Part shown: piece after piece, positions 1 through 13,700 of the stretch
How the letters are laid out: each line of letters starts with the position of its first letter
Numbering within the stretch: the stretch's first letter is position 1
Assembly: GCA_021292105.1 (NCBI GenBank)
Contig: CM037875.1
Location: 58,701,908-58,765,907 of the forward strand
From: Anadara kagoshimensis
Lineage: Eukaryota; Mollusca; Bivalvia; Arcoida; Arcidae
Direction of reading: 5' to 3'
DNA length: 64,000 nt
Position numbers and translations under genes: made by a program
Notes under the pieces: model-generated
Database searches by the model: none
Told to the model about the DNA's origin: nothing
Seen by the model: the letters and a program-made list of their open reading frames with translations, nothing else

Positions 1-385
1 TTTAAAACTCCAGTAGCTTAACTAAATGGTTTGTGAAAATTCAAAATATATTTTTTTTAAATTGATACAAAAATACAGTTTTGACTTTCACTATTTGTAT
101 TTCATAATAACAAGTGCGTGCATTGCCTTTGACCAAAGATTCAGTGACAAACCAAAATTGTTCATAAACATCGGGTTAAGCTAATTGAGGTGTGAGCAAT
201 AGGGTCCGGATGAACAACTTCTGTAATACACTATTTGTTAATATACTAGTTGAGGTCCAGTAAATATCGTTCATTATTTGAGTTATACAAACATGTTTTA
301 TGTAACAATTGTAACTGTTATATTTTTATCTATCTTATCAGTTTGGAACTTTTTCCATATGTTCAACTTTAATTTCTTCACCTTA

Positions 386-675
386 GTTTAAGAGTGAGTA
401 AATGACACCAACGTATATATTTCTAAGATAAAGATTTTATGATTATAAAGGAGTGGTCTTGTTCTGGAATTGCAATGTGAAATTATATAGTACATATCCT
501 CAATATCGTATTATATCAAACCAAATTAAAGTTTAAGAGTGAGTAAATGACACCAACGTATATATTTCTAACATAAAGATTTTATGATTATAAAGGAGTA
601 GTCTTGTTCTGGAATTGCAATGTGAAATTATATAGTACATGTACTCAACATCGCAATATATCAAACCAAATTAAA
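386..675. repeat. 145-bp tandem duplication
   Basis: Two adjacent copies starting GTTTAAGAGTGAGTAAATGA with few differences. The region 1-5597 otherwise holds no recognisable gene. Confidence 0.9.
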
Positions 676-748
676 CAGCAAAGAAAAAAACTGAACAGTA
701 TCAGTATTTTAATATTAATGCTTTGGCCTTGTTGTTTAAAGCTTCGTT

Positions 749-750
<2 letters not shown>

Positions 751-798
<48 letters not shown>
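751..798. repeat. GT microsatellite
   Basis: Uninterrupted GT run; a minus-strand frame through it only encodes His-Thr repeats. Confidence 0.95.
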
Positions 799-799
<1 letters not shown>

Positions 800-3236
800 C
801 ACAATTGTTTTCATCGAATTTAAGCAGTTAAAGTAAAAACCGTATTTTATATCAAATATTTTTAATTTTAATAAAATTCCCACTAACCATATGGATAAGT
901 TAACGGTGGTTTGAACAACTGGACCATTGTCTGTAACATTTAATATGCCCATACCAACAAAAACGAACAACAAAAGTAATATAAAAGACACCCATATTGA
1001 AACCACTGAAAAACTCCAGCAGCTTTGATGTCATATTGGTAATATTACTCTATCTTCTACCGGTATGTTTTGTTTTCTGTATGTCTGGTTAGTGTCAAAT
1101 ATAGGTTACCGAAAATCAGATAGGTTACAAAATACGGCATTGATATACAATGATTACGAGTAGATGATCCCCTGATGAGTTACAATCAAGTTAAATTGTA
1201 TGGGTCTTTCTTAGGAAGAAATATGAAAAAATAAAATTTTAAACAGTGATTGGAAAAATTATAGACATGAATTTTTGGTTTTGAAACAAACAATATGTTG
1301 ATCATGAACAAGCTATGATTGATCGACCAGATGACAACTGATAATATTACTTTGTATTACAAAAAGTTTCTTAAAAGGTCAAAGGTTACTCACCTCCAGC
1401 TGCTCTTTTCGAAAATGTTGCCGCCTTGGAGGCAGCAATAAAGGTAAGAATGATCGCTACGGTGCGAATCATTCTTCGAAAGAAACGAAAATGTCTCGCA
1501 TTATCTAATCAAGTACTAATATAGTCTATGTAAAGTAAATGTCTAAATCACGTGTTATTGATATGTTGAATTTGAACTGCTGGAGATAAGACAGTCCTTC
1601 CAGAAGATTTCTGAAAAGGAATCACCCACGCCTCATATACCAGTTTAAATTCACTGACTTTGCGACCTTAAATATTTTTGATCTCTTACTTTTGACTTGC
1701 CATTCAGTATTTCCTATTTTAGTAAATGAAAGTTAAAGTTCATTAAGAACATGTCTATGACATTTTACGTGGGTTACATCCATGTAGGTTTAGAATACAT
1801 CCATGATTCTAAATTAGACAGAAGTAAATACGGACACATTGAATCATATATCTTCTTATAATTAATACAAAACAACAAACAGTGAGTGTGAATTATTGTT
1901 TAAAGCCGCACCAGCATCATTTCATCTATTTGTTGCTACAAATAAAAACGGATAAAAACTCTAGGTTGAAAAGGTTTAAACAAAAACCCGTATGAATCAA
2001 AGCAATGGCAAATTGTATTGTTTCTATGTCGCTGCCCAGTTCCTATGTAATAAAACTTAATAAGATTGAAGATATATCCCCCGATCCTACAAGTACAATG
2101 TCTTGTATGTATTTGGACATTAACTACAATCATGTCACTTGACATCTTGTTGCTTTGATAAAGGTTACAAATTAGTGACCTGATCTTAGTGTTTGCCTTC
2201 CAATGTTATTTCATTCTTTCTTTGATTTTAATCACCCCAAAAAGGGTTGCATGTGGTTTGAAAATCCTTTTTTATTAATTAAAAAATCTTTATCAGGATT
2301 ATATAAAACTTTTGTTTTCTTTTTCCTTGTTGGTAATTATTTTAACTTCTATTTTTATTTATTAAATTAAGTTGTGGATACCTTATTAAATTTGACATAT
2401 GTTGTTCTTAGGCTAAACTTCTCCATCTTATCTTATAGGCCAATTATGAAGTTGACTGAAATGTTAATATCAATAGATTGTTACTTAAAAGGTCACGAAT
2501 TATCGCCGTTAAAGTTAAGGGATTGTTTTACCAGGAAGAACAACATAGGTCTATAGCGGGTCATTGAAATAGAACATTGGTCTTGATGGCTTACACAAGT
2601 TTACCAATATACATAGCAATGGCCAAAGTAATCAGCTTAATAACGGTGTTGATTATAATTGATGGCATTCTTATATATGCCCCTCTCCCCTAAAAACATA
2701 CTTATACTTTACTGTATCCAAAGTAACTAATATGATGAACACTAAATGTTAAATGCCCACCAAAACAAAAAACATTAGAGCTCAAATTGAGGATGTGAAT
2801 GAACCAAAACGGACCTCATTTCAAAAGGCACAACTTTAGATACACTCATTTCTTATAATTCAATATTCATATGAAGTTTCGAACATATTCTACAAGTCAT
2901 TTTTAAGAAACTTACCGGTTTCAAACAGGAAGAAGCAAAAGAAAAAAACAATATGCCAACATTTTGTTTGGTGTATACATTATATAACTAACGAAGAAAA
3001 AAAAACAAGAAAAGATATACACTCATATTGAGAACAACTTCTTACTTTTGACTGGCACTGGATATATAATGACAGTTGATGAGGTTTTAACTACCCCTAT
3101 TGCTTTATGTACAACCAGTGGTACATAAACAACAACAACACACATATCTAAACAAAACAAAAAACAAAAAAAACAAACAAAAAAAAACCGTACTAATCCA
3201 TGTCCGAATCAAAATCCAGAAGCAAAGTAAAACACG

Positions 3237-3425
3237 TCAACTTCCATCAGTGACGTGAGGCCAGGTTATCCGGAAGGGTATTCGCCTCCTGTTTAGCTAG
3301 CTACATCTGCCACATGTGTAATCAAAATTGAGTGAAAGGAACATAGAACTGCGGGACGTGAAATATATCCAGAGCAATCCTGGACACAGAGACACCAAAC
3401 GTATCAACAATATTGTGATGACGGA
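3237..3425 (+). mobile_element. SINE-like repeat, tRNA-like head at left
   Basis: Head GTGAGGCCAGGTTATCCGGA with TTCGCCTCC, then GTAATCAAAATTGAGTGAAA, the complement of the 13.6-kb copy. Confidence 0.5.
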
Positions 3426-4426
3426 CATAAAACTTTTTGAGGGCTCTGATAAGCCTAGGCTCTTAATATCTCTGGGTCAACAATTTATTTATGAGTAGCT
3501 TGCTGCGTTGTATAAAGTTCCCATAGTAAAAATTTGATGAAGATCAGCTTTAATATATACTGATCAAACCCATGAAACCGTTCGATGTTTTAGGTGCTGT
3601 TTGACATTATGTATGCATTTGATATGATGGATTCATAATGGATATGGATGGCATTTCATACGACCATATCTATGTAATAAGTTGTCACATTGTGGATCTA
3701 TTGTGGAAATCGTGTAGTAATTAGACATGTTTTCCTTTAATGGCGATGTAATTGTTTTGTTTAAGGGTTGTAATCCAATCAAGGATGGCTATATAATGTG
3801 TTGATCATGTTTTCTGTCATTTTTGTTCTGTATGGAAGCCACTGTACATCGCAAGACACTATAGCGCAAGATGTTTTGTATTTTGATTGTTTGTTTGGTT
3901 TTTTTTTCGTTTTTTTTTCGGGGGGAAGGAGGGGGGACTAGATCTGAAATAAATATGTCTGACGGTGTGGTTTGCAAACAGTAAAAAGGTAGCAACTCCA
4001 TGAATCGCAATTGACGTTTTTACAATGTGCCGCATATAGTTCCCGTGTGATCAGAACACACTAGACTACCCCATGCCATTTGCACATTACTAGCAATAAT
4101 GCGCTTGTCTGCTTTGTACTCTACTTTGCAGCTTACCGCGACAAAATTCATTAAACATACACTCTAACCAATAACGGGAAATACAGCATTACTGCGAATT
4201 GAAGCCACTTGTCGTAACACGTGTCCCATGGCCATTGTGTGTATATTTCAGTTGCATGTGGCTGTAAATAATGTTCAGTTTACTATACTACTATAACATT
4301 GATAATATATAAGACGTTATAAGGTATTATCACGGGGAGGGGGTTGATAATATCTGGTTAAATCTGGTTAATTATATCACCATAAAGGGGTTAATCTAAT
4401 CAATATATCTCAAATATTACGTTTAC

Positions 4427-4652
4427 TATAGACAAACGACATCGACCTGTTCGCTTGACCCTTTATTAGGAATATTCATATAGATAAACCCACCCCACCT
4501 CAGACATCATGGATTAGTATCAGGATTTGCAGTTTACATAGATAATACACGTCTTTACAATGAAGTAGACGACGTAAACACCTGCAAATATACGTGCCAA
4601 TAATATTTAATTAAAGGTCAAGCAAACAGGTCAATGTTGTTTGCCTATATAA
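4427..4652. mobile_element. Short MITE copy of the same inverted-repeat family
   Basis: Ends are GACAAACGACATCGACCTGT at the left and the complement AGGTCAAGCAAACAGGTCAA at the right, enclosing about 150 bp without coding capacity. Matches the ends of the 53.5-55.2 kb element. Confidence 0.65.
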
Positions 4653-5340
4653 TATTATATCAACTTGCCATAGTGTAACCCATAATATTTACATATTTCA
4701 GGTGTGTAAAATACTTTTTCACATGACCTCTCATGTGACCGTTAGGACGATGGTTAACATTAATTGTTTAATGCTCAATAATAGACGAATAATTTATCTA
4801 AAACATAGATGTTACGTCAGAAACAAACTTTGCATCCAATAATGATCAAAAAGTTATCTTACAAAGATAGAGGTTCTTCATCAAAATCAGTTTTTGTTTC
4901 AAGTCCAGATGTGTGCGTGTGCGTGTGCGTGCGAGTGTGTGTGTGCGTTTGCGTGTTTTTGACTACTGTCTGTTAAATCAGCAAGACGTTTAGGGTCCTC
5001 CTAAATTGCTTAAAACAAATTATTGGGTAATTACTTAAAACCACAGCCCTTAAACTATGTATACCATTGCGACATAATATCCAGTGCTCGTCCAAAGTCG
5101 GGAGTTTTATAATGTTATCTTATATCTTGTTTCGGTTTTTTGTTATGACACAATTTTATGTATTAAGGCTATAGTCAAGTCTATATATGATTCATTCATA
5201 TCTGTTTACATCAATGCTGAAACATAAAGATTCTATAAACATTTTCTTATTTTTTCTTATTTTTATACACCCAATGTATTCTAAAAGCAGTAGAATTAAC
5301 CTGCTAGAAGTTCTCGTGAAAAACTTAATTTGCCAGTTTT

Positions 5341-5530
5341 CAAAGTTTTTACTTTGCATTGGGATAATGATTTGAACACGGATTGGTATGTTTGTTTTTA
5401 CTTTACTTTGGTATTATGATTTGAACATGGATTGGTATGTTTGTTTTTACTTTATTGTGGGTTAGACATGGATTGGTATGATTGTTTTACTTTGTTCTGG
5501 ATTGTGGGTTGGACATGGATGGGTATGTTT
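5341..5530. repeat. Dispersed repeat GATTGTGATTTGGACATGGATTGG-type, tandem cluster
   Basis: Three or four partial copies of a motif with GTTTTTACTTTG and ACATGGATTGGTATG, just upstream of the exon 2 pseudo-copy. Further single copies lie at about 8470-8530, 13755-13815, 14486-14545 and 25125-25185. Confidence 0.7.
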
Positions 5531-5597
5531 GTTCTTGATTTTCAGCAACCAGATATGCTAGTTGCGATATTTCCAGATATTTCCAGATTATTTCCAG

Positions 5598-5747
5598 ATC
5601 AACAGGTACGACGCCTATGTGTATTCTCCTCTCCAGGTAGTTCTCCGACTGTAGCCATATCAAAAACAAAAGTTATACCATCTTTACTGCTAACATTGTC
5701 AGCTGGACACGCACCTTACTGGTGGTGCCAATAGGGTGGTGCTTAAA
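5598..5747 (+). pseudogene. Decayed duplicate of exon 2 of the fusion gene
   Basis: Closely matches the exon at 8553-8725, including the segments around TATGTGTATTCTCCTCTCCAG and the run coding for SWTRTLLVVPIGW. A deletion of about 4 bp and another of about 20 bp break the frame. The Trp codon near the start is changed to Arg, and the donor GTAAGT has become TTAAGT. It sits 2.2 kb upstream of the exon carrying the start ATG. It is preceded by several close TTTCCAG repeats that resemble the real acceptor. Confidence 0.85.
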
Positions 5748-7797
5748 TTAAGTCTGGCCATATTATTTATCACAGAAACATGTAGTTCAAGCATGTGTTT
5801 GGCAACAAAAGGCGTAATTAAGACGACCTAGAAATAAAAATAATAAATGTAGACCAAATATTTATACATAAAGTAAACTTTAAATAATTGAGTAATCACG
5901 TGTCTTGTCCACTAGGATGGGTCATCATTATCATAACGAGGAAATGTGGTCATTTATACATCCTTGACCACTAATCAATTCATATTTAGACGAAAAACAT
6001 TTTTGTTTTTATTAACCCAGTAGTACGCGACACAGCTTTAAATTATCATGTTTCACATAAGAATATATAATATAATTGATATTGTCGATACACATTTACA
6101 TGATTGCACAATAAACACAGAATCATCTGTATGTAGCCTATTATATATACTAATCACTTTTATCTGATCATCCGGGACTAAAGGAGGTAGGTTCGTATCC
6201 ATGTAGCAATTTTCCTTAATTGTTCATTATATTGATTTAATATACAAGTACAGATGCTTTGAATGTCGAATTTAATTTCCTTTTTTTCAATGTGCTGTAA
6301 TTTTTCCGTGAATTTTACTGATAAAAACAGAAAGAATTAGATCTAAATGTAGGGTAGAGTTCTAGGGATAATCTACCCATTAATTTAAAACTAAAGTATT
6401 CTTACGTGCATCATATGTATACTGATTTAATCATATTGTATTTATCAATGCGCATCCAAAGTCGGGAGTTTTTATAATGTGTGATCTGTCTCAATATGTG
6501 TTTATCTTCTCTTCTTATTGCTACATGTACATTACTTGTGTTCGTGTACTTGCTTACATTATAATTTGATTTTAATTACAAAATCCTGTAGTCATGATGT
6601 TTATGCATTGTGACGAGATTCTCATATAATAACATTATCATCTTCAGTTTTCCAACTAGAGTGAATTGTCTTTATAACGAAGAATTGCTTATATACGTAA
6701 ATTAGACAGCTCAATGTGACAAATGGACTTGGGAATTTTACAAATTAAGCATAACTTAGCATGAACTAAGTATATAGTATTGTTTATAAACATCATTGGT
6801 GTAGGTCTGATTTTTTTTTACATTCTTACAAAATTGTCATAATGCATGGGACTATATTTAGAAGGCCCAAGTTTAGTTTTTATAGATTACAATTTCATCT
6901 GTACTTTGTTTGGACGTTACCTTTATTGGGATTTCATGACAAAATTAAGTTCTTTATTTTAGAAGTTAGGACTGTTTGGGTTTTATAAATGTAGCAACAA
7001 CGTGCTTTATAAATGACCAACTCTCCGAGTTAAGCTGTCATACAGCATCAGTGCCAAGTTATCTATATATTTAATTTTTTCAACGATGAATTCCAACACA
7101 TTAGAGACAGGGCTGATCAGGTTGAACAAATTAATGTCAAGTATTTGTTTTAGTAAAATAATGTCAAAATAAAGCCTAAAATAGAAGTACAAAAAATGGT
7201 TCAATACACAACAGATACCGATCCTCTGTAAGCTTTAAAATACACGAGACGGGAATCGCATACCAAAGGTAATATTGGTATCATAACATATATTAAAAAT
7301 AATAAAATAAATGAAAAACATAATCCATACTAACAGAACCTTTTAATTTTCAGCTCGAATATCATCTCGCACTTTTCTTGGTAAAAATAACAAGTTTTAG
7401 CAGGAAAAAGTTTTAAACTTTTCAGCAGGGAAATAGGAAGAAAATGGCGAAAACGACAATTATAGACATTCCATATTTATATTGACAAAACTCAAATGCA
7501 ACGTTAAAGTAAAATTAATATTTGGAAAGGAAAATCGTGTATTCAAATTAATTTGTTTGTTTATGAACATTTCATCATGTGAGTGGTATACGTATTTGAG
7601 CCACGGAAATACATACCATTTCACAATTACATAATTTGTCCGTCTAAAGTCAGTGGTTCTATAATCTGTAGTTTTAATAGGTGTTTTGTTTTTTATTTTG
7701 TTCCTAAGGTTGTGATATGTATTTGGTTGTCCCTATAAATTTATATTCCATTATATTTGTTAGCTGATAAAATCAGTTTCATGTATTTTAGATCAGG

Positions 7798-10700
7798 ATG
7801 GGTACATTGAAGGATCTAATTTTCTTGCCTTTCGTTGTGACTGGATATTTTGCTGTTATTATAGAGAATTTCCTATATGTTCTGGTGAGTCATTATCATA
7901 TACATGTATTTTACTTGATTAGGTATTTCGGTTTACTTTTAATTCTTTAATAACTAAGGTTGGTGCAAACATTTGAAAAAAAACTTCTGACAAAGAATAA
8001 TATTCCAAAACTTGGATATACAATTATGTCACATGTGCTCATTTGTTACCAACCAAATCAAACTCGCCATATTCTTGATGAACCAATCAAATCAAACTCG
8101 ACATACATACGCTAGGTGAACCAATCAAATCAAACTCACCATATTCTTGATGAACCAATCAAATCAAACTCGACATACATACGCTAGGTGAACCAATCAA
8201 ATCAAAGTCACCATACACTAGATGAAGCAATCAAATCAAATTCGGATTACGCTAAATGAACCAATCAAAGTCGCCAAACGCCAGATTAACCAATCTAATC
8301 AAACTCGTCATATACCCTAGATGAATCAATCAAGTTAGTGATACTCTAGATAGGATGAACCAATCAAATCAAACCAGTGGAACTCAAGATCAATTTCAAT
8401 CTGTGATATTGAATTCATCATTTCTCATGTCTTATGTTTTATAAGCAGGGTATAAGTGTTAAGCTTTATTTTTAAAGTTTTTACTTTGCTTTTGGATTGT
8501 GATTTGGATATGGATTGGAATGTTTGTTTTTTTATTATTTTTCTATTTCCAGATTAACTGGTACGACACCTATGTGTATTCTCCTCTCCAGGTAGTTCTG
8601 TCTCCGATTGTAGCGGTCATTCCACGTGCTATACATATCAAAAACAAAAGTTATACCATCTTTACTGCTAACATTGTCAGCTGGACACGCACCTTACTGG
8701 TGGTACCAATAGGGTGGTGCTTAAAGTAAGTCTGGTCATTTCATTTACAAGAAAAAGAAATGTGTAGTTATAACATGTGCTTGGCTTAAGTCTAAGTAAT
8801 CAATAACACAACTTGAGAAAATGATAGAAACAAAGACTAGAAAAAGACAAACTCATATTGGAATCACTTAAAAACGACAAGAACGTACTTACTGTCCAAC
8901 GTGGCACACAAGGTAGTTCACTGTCTAACTCTGTTTTGTTCGTGAAAGACTGATTGGTTTGATGTTTACGCCCCTTAAAGAATATTTAACATATATCGGG
9001 CCGTGACAGCTATCGGTGAAGTGCCAGAAATTCTTTACCTTTACAGCCTGCCCCGAGCAATGCGTAAGGATCTTTAACTTACACACCTAGCGCCGCTATC
9101 TATATTGATTGTAAAGGTCTCTTCTGAAGGACCTGTTACTTCAATGTCTAAAATGCCAAGTGTATGGCGAAGAAACGGTCATTCTTTTCGATACATGCCC
9201 TACTACCAACTAAAGCTTGTGTGGGGTGTTTCAAAAACAGATGGAAGCACTGATTAACATGCAAGGAATTTCAGTTATTTTAAGAAAGACAACCTGGGCA
9301 TATAAATAGAAATTTAGGACAAACTTGGAGTTCTTAGATGCTCAAATCATTGGACAAGTTATAGTTAAGGCATTTTTACACTTACCATTTGTGGAATGGT
9401 TTCAATGATAATTTTCAAAATCAGTATTTTTTGTTTTAGGGGAATACATTCTTTACATATTCAGTTTATATTTAAACAAGCTAAACAAATACTCCCTTGG
9501 TATGCCTTGAATATTAGTCGGTGTGTGAAATATCCAAGCAAGCTTAAGCTATATAAAACGTATTCCATTGGTATGCTTGAACAATATCAGAAGCCAAGTG
9601 AAATATTTAAAGTATATGCCGGCAAATACATTTTTCATGTCTTAATATTTAGTGAGTATGTAGATCATTCATGGTGCATCGGCAAAAAAAGTATACATAC
9701 TAAAGATTGTTTAATTTAAAAAAATATACTGGAAATAGCTGATTAATATAAATTGAATTATTCGCAAATTGATGACTTTTACTATTACAAAAGGAATGAC
9801 TACCACGTGACAGCGTTTCTACTGGTTTGTTTACACGACTTCCTTGACCATTTAGATGGTATAGTGGCTAAAGTACAAAAGAAAATTTACGGACCCGTGG
9901 ATGACCCTTTGCTTGGCGGTTTTATGGATGCTTTTTGTGACAAGGTAATAAAGGTTACACACTGTAAGAATAACTGATTATTACAAAGTAACTGTTTTCG
10001 CCTTCAACAATACAACCTGATATTTTAACTCGTTTATTGCCAACCGTATTGTATATCTATATATCTTTAATAGAATCATAGTCCATCAAACCAGAGACGT
10101 TGGTTGTTTTGGTTACAGATCTTGTGCATCAAATATTTTGAAATCCATTTCATTTAATTATTCATTTTGGTGTTAAAATTGATTATATGACAGAAACAAC
10201 ACCAATGGACACTGTTTGTTAGGTATATTCAATGTCCATCCAAAGTCGGGAGTTTTGTAATCAATTGCCTCAATATGTGTTTTACTTGTGTATTCATTTT
10301 GTTTTTAGATTGCCAAGACTACTGATATTCAGCTAAAACTTAGTTACAACAAGTTTGTGTTTTTAATTTCAGATAGTTAATGTGACATCACTTTGGACTA
10401 TATTGATGGTAACACATTTCAGTTCTATGTCACTTCAAGGTTCGGTACTATACGTGACATCCTGTGTCATCATCATCACTTACGAGTTCGTCCTGGGTGT
10501 AGTTAGAGTCCAGGATTACTTCAGAGCATACTATGCAAGGTAAAAATGTACATAGTAGTGTTTACATACCGTTACTGATGTCACAATACAGTTTTCATTA
10601 ATTTTGTACGTAATTAAATTCAGTTGACTGGAAGGGTTTGTCAAGAATTTTTCATAGATATATAACGTGGAAGCATGTAGGTCAGTCGGTAGAACGTCAG

Positions 10701-13700
10701 GGTCTTTTATGAGGGACGTGGGTTTGAATCTCAACTGGGGTATGCTATGATTTTGAGCAAGTTACTTAATATCACATTATGCTGACCTATCGGGTGTCAG
10801 GATAGTAAATGGAAGGAGCAAAATGCTGTATTGATGAGCCAAAAGTTTTCCCAATTGTATAAAAAAAATACTCAACAAGTTTTGATGACATCAAGGTTAC
10901 ATAGACTGATCTGGATGCCACTAGCACCACAATGTAAAGATTAGACTACACCAACACAAGAAAAGCTTCTAACTTACTTATAGTGTAAACTGTATTGGTT
11001 TATTTCAAATAATAAAGAAATGTCGTGGAAAACGATAAAATGGGGTTTAATATTCTATTTGAAACTAAAAAAAATATTTTACCAAAAAGTCCCTTTTTAA
11101 AATGTTTCTCGAAATTTTTTGATGAATTTGTTTTACGAAAGCATGTACTATAGATGCACTAGTGAGCATGGTATAGATATTTAGTAAAGAATACTTAATA
11201 CATTATATTATTCATGTTATTTAAATTAGAACATCAGTTTTGTTTACAATGTTGTTTTATTCATTTGTATTGCACTGTATCAGGAAACACAAGAAGAACC
11301 ATCACGGTGAAAACCAGGCAAATATAGCCGCTGTAATGGAAGGAAAGTTAAAGGAAAAACTAGAATCAATGGGGATAGCATTTCTGTGTTTAGCTCAGTC
11401 AGCCACAGTACCAACAGAATCTGTGTGTAAGTATACATCTTATTGTGACAGGATTAATAAACATTATCGTTATCTGGATGATCAAAACTATGGGACAAAT
11501 CGATAAGCCGCTCAAGATCTTTGGTTAATAATAATATAGAAAAAATAGACATATGATGAAACACATTTTGACAATTTTGATCGCCATTAAATATTTGGAT
11601 CAAATGGTTTCGGAATGTGTTTTAAGACCTTTTAGATTCCAATTGTTTCAATTTATTTGAAGCTCAAGCCTATACAGCGAGCATCTTGCATGATGTTTAA
11701 TGTGTTGTTCATACAATATAATGGAAGAGAAAATACGTACTTAACAATACCTACCGCAGCAGAGAACACAAAACAATATTAATACAAGTTAATGATAAAA
11801 CGGCCCAACAATACAATACAAAGAAAACACAAACATATTTGGAACACTGATTATAAAATCCCATAGATTGGACAGGTTCTGGATTAAATTCTAGTGGTGT
11901 GGTTGTAGTAAAATTAAAGAGCCATCAACCATACTATTTAAAAAAAAGTTGGATAATAAACTGCTGATAAATTTAAAAATGTCACTTTAGTTTAATGTGT
12001 CTGACTTATATGCTGTATAAAAGTTCTAGAGCATTACATATTTGAACATCTTTCTATGCCATTTAATAGCCTCGCTTATTGTATTTCAAAATAAAAAATA
12101 TACTGTTTCTATTCTTTTTACTTCTCTTTCGAATCATCACCAAACCCCTCTTTACCGCCTAAATATTGATAAACAGATTTTGACAATGAATACAGGTTTG
12201 CTGCACATCGTTTTGGAGCTACCCATGTTAATTATATAATTGTCTAAATTTATTTGTAGCCGGTATTGTTGGTATAATGTGTCTTCTCCTGTCCGTCCGC
12301 TTGGCGCATGCCAGTTTACAACACAAGCTGAAAGCAAGCGAGCAGCATAAAACCAAGGGAATGTTGGTTCATATGGCAACTATTAATTACCATGACGACA
12401 AAGATTATTCAGAAAAACCACTTTACAATGAAGACGGGAGTAAACGAAAACATGTAGAAGTGAGTTTTGTTTTTGTTAAGCATAAGTAACAATGCTATCA
12501 GGTTAACACTTAATTCAAGGCAACAATAACTCAACATATCACAGACAGATGTAGACGAGAACACGCACTAGGCACAACAACGACAAATATGACATAACAA
12601 ACATATTATATAAAGAACAAGACAAAGTTAAAACTTAAGCGAGATCCTTTCAACACGAAGCAAGACGTATCCAATTCCTTCCTTTACTAGATTTAAACAC
12701 GTTGTAATATTGTCATATTGTTGATGTATGTTAGTTACTGTTAGATATCAAATGATAATAACCATAGTTACTAATTCAACATTCCCAGAAATATCAATTC
12801 TGTAACGAATTTAAAATAAGTGTACATCATTTCTACGTATGTGCACCAATAATTGTCTTAGAATTAAGCTACAGAATGCACCACAACAATGTTTGTGTTG
12901 GGGAATAATCCACATTTCGTTTAACAAATTTTAAAAGGACATGGCACATCTCCACATTTATACTATATAATTCGTTGTTGTTCTTCTTGGCCTACAGGAA
13001 AGAAATACGCCAGGTGGGGAGACAGAACAAGACAAAGGTGATGATGACATTAAAAAAGATGACAAAATGGAGAAAGAATTGGACAAAGAGAAAAGGTAGA
13101 TATATATCCTATCTACCACCAATGAGTGTCCGTCATATGTCGATGATATTATACTACGTAGTTCCAATACGTGTTCAACTTGTCATTTCTTATCTCGATT
13201 ATTATTGGGCTGTTTCTATCATTTGCTTTTCTTGTGTCGTGTTACTTTCTTCTATTTGAAAATCATTTAAAGACTACATACTTAAATTTGCTTCATGCAT
13301 TTGGGCATTCAACAGGCCCCAGCTACTTTTGTATTACCAACTGAAGTAGCTACCTTTCAACAAACTGGCCTTTTTCATTCATTATTATTGTTCGTTACTT
13401 AGTCATCAGACGTTGACATGGTAATCAAAATAAATATTTGTTACAGCAAACGTGATGACTTCAATATTACTTTTGTCAACTTTTCTTTTCTATGCAGCAA
13501 AATAACTGCTTTTCCTGCTTATGGTGTATTTGTTCCCCAATTAATACGCTATGGTAGAGCTTGTTATAAGTTTGATGTCTCTGTGGTAAGGATTGTCCTG
13601 GATATATTTAACGTCCCATAGTTTCATGTTCCTTTCACTCAATTTTGATTACACACGTGGTGGGTGTCGCTAGCTATACAGAATGTGCTTTCCCTTCCGG

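Noticed and set aside
701-1006. 101-residue minus-strand frame
   Set aside because: Runs through the GT microsatellite (His-Thr repeats); no family, no splice context.
9396-9719. 107-residue plus-strand frame between fusion-gene exons
   Set aside because: Sequence is an imperfect internal duplication within an intron, with no acceptor or donor in phase and no recognised domain.
13498-13621. Exon-like segment after TTCTATGCAG
   Set aside because: Including it breaks the phase between the exons ending at 13095 and starting at 13844, which already join correctly.
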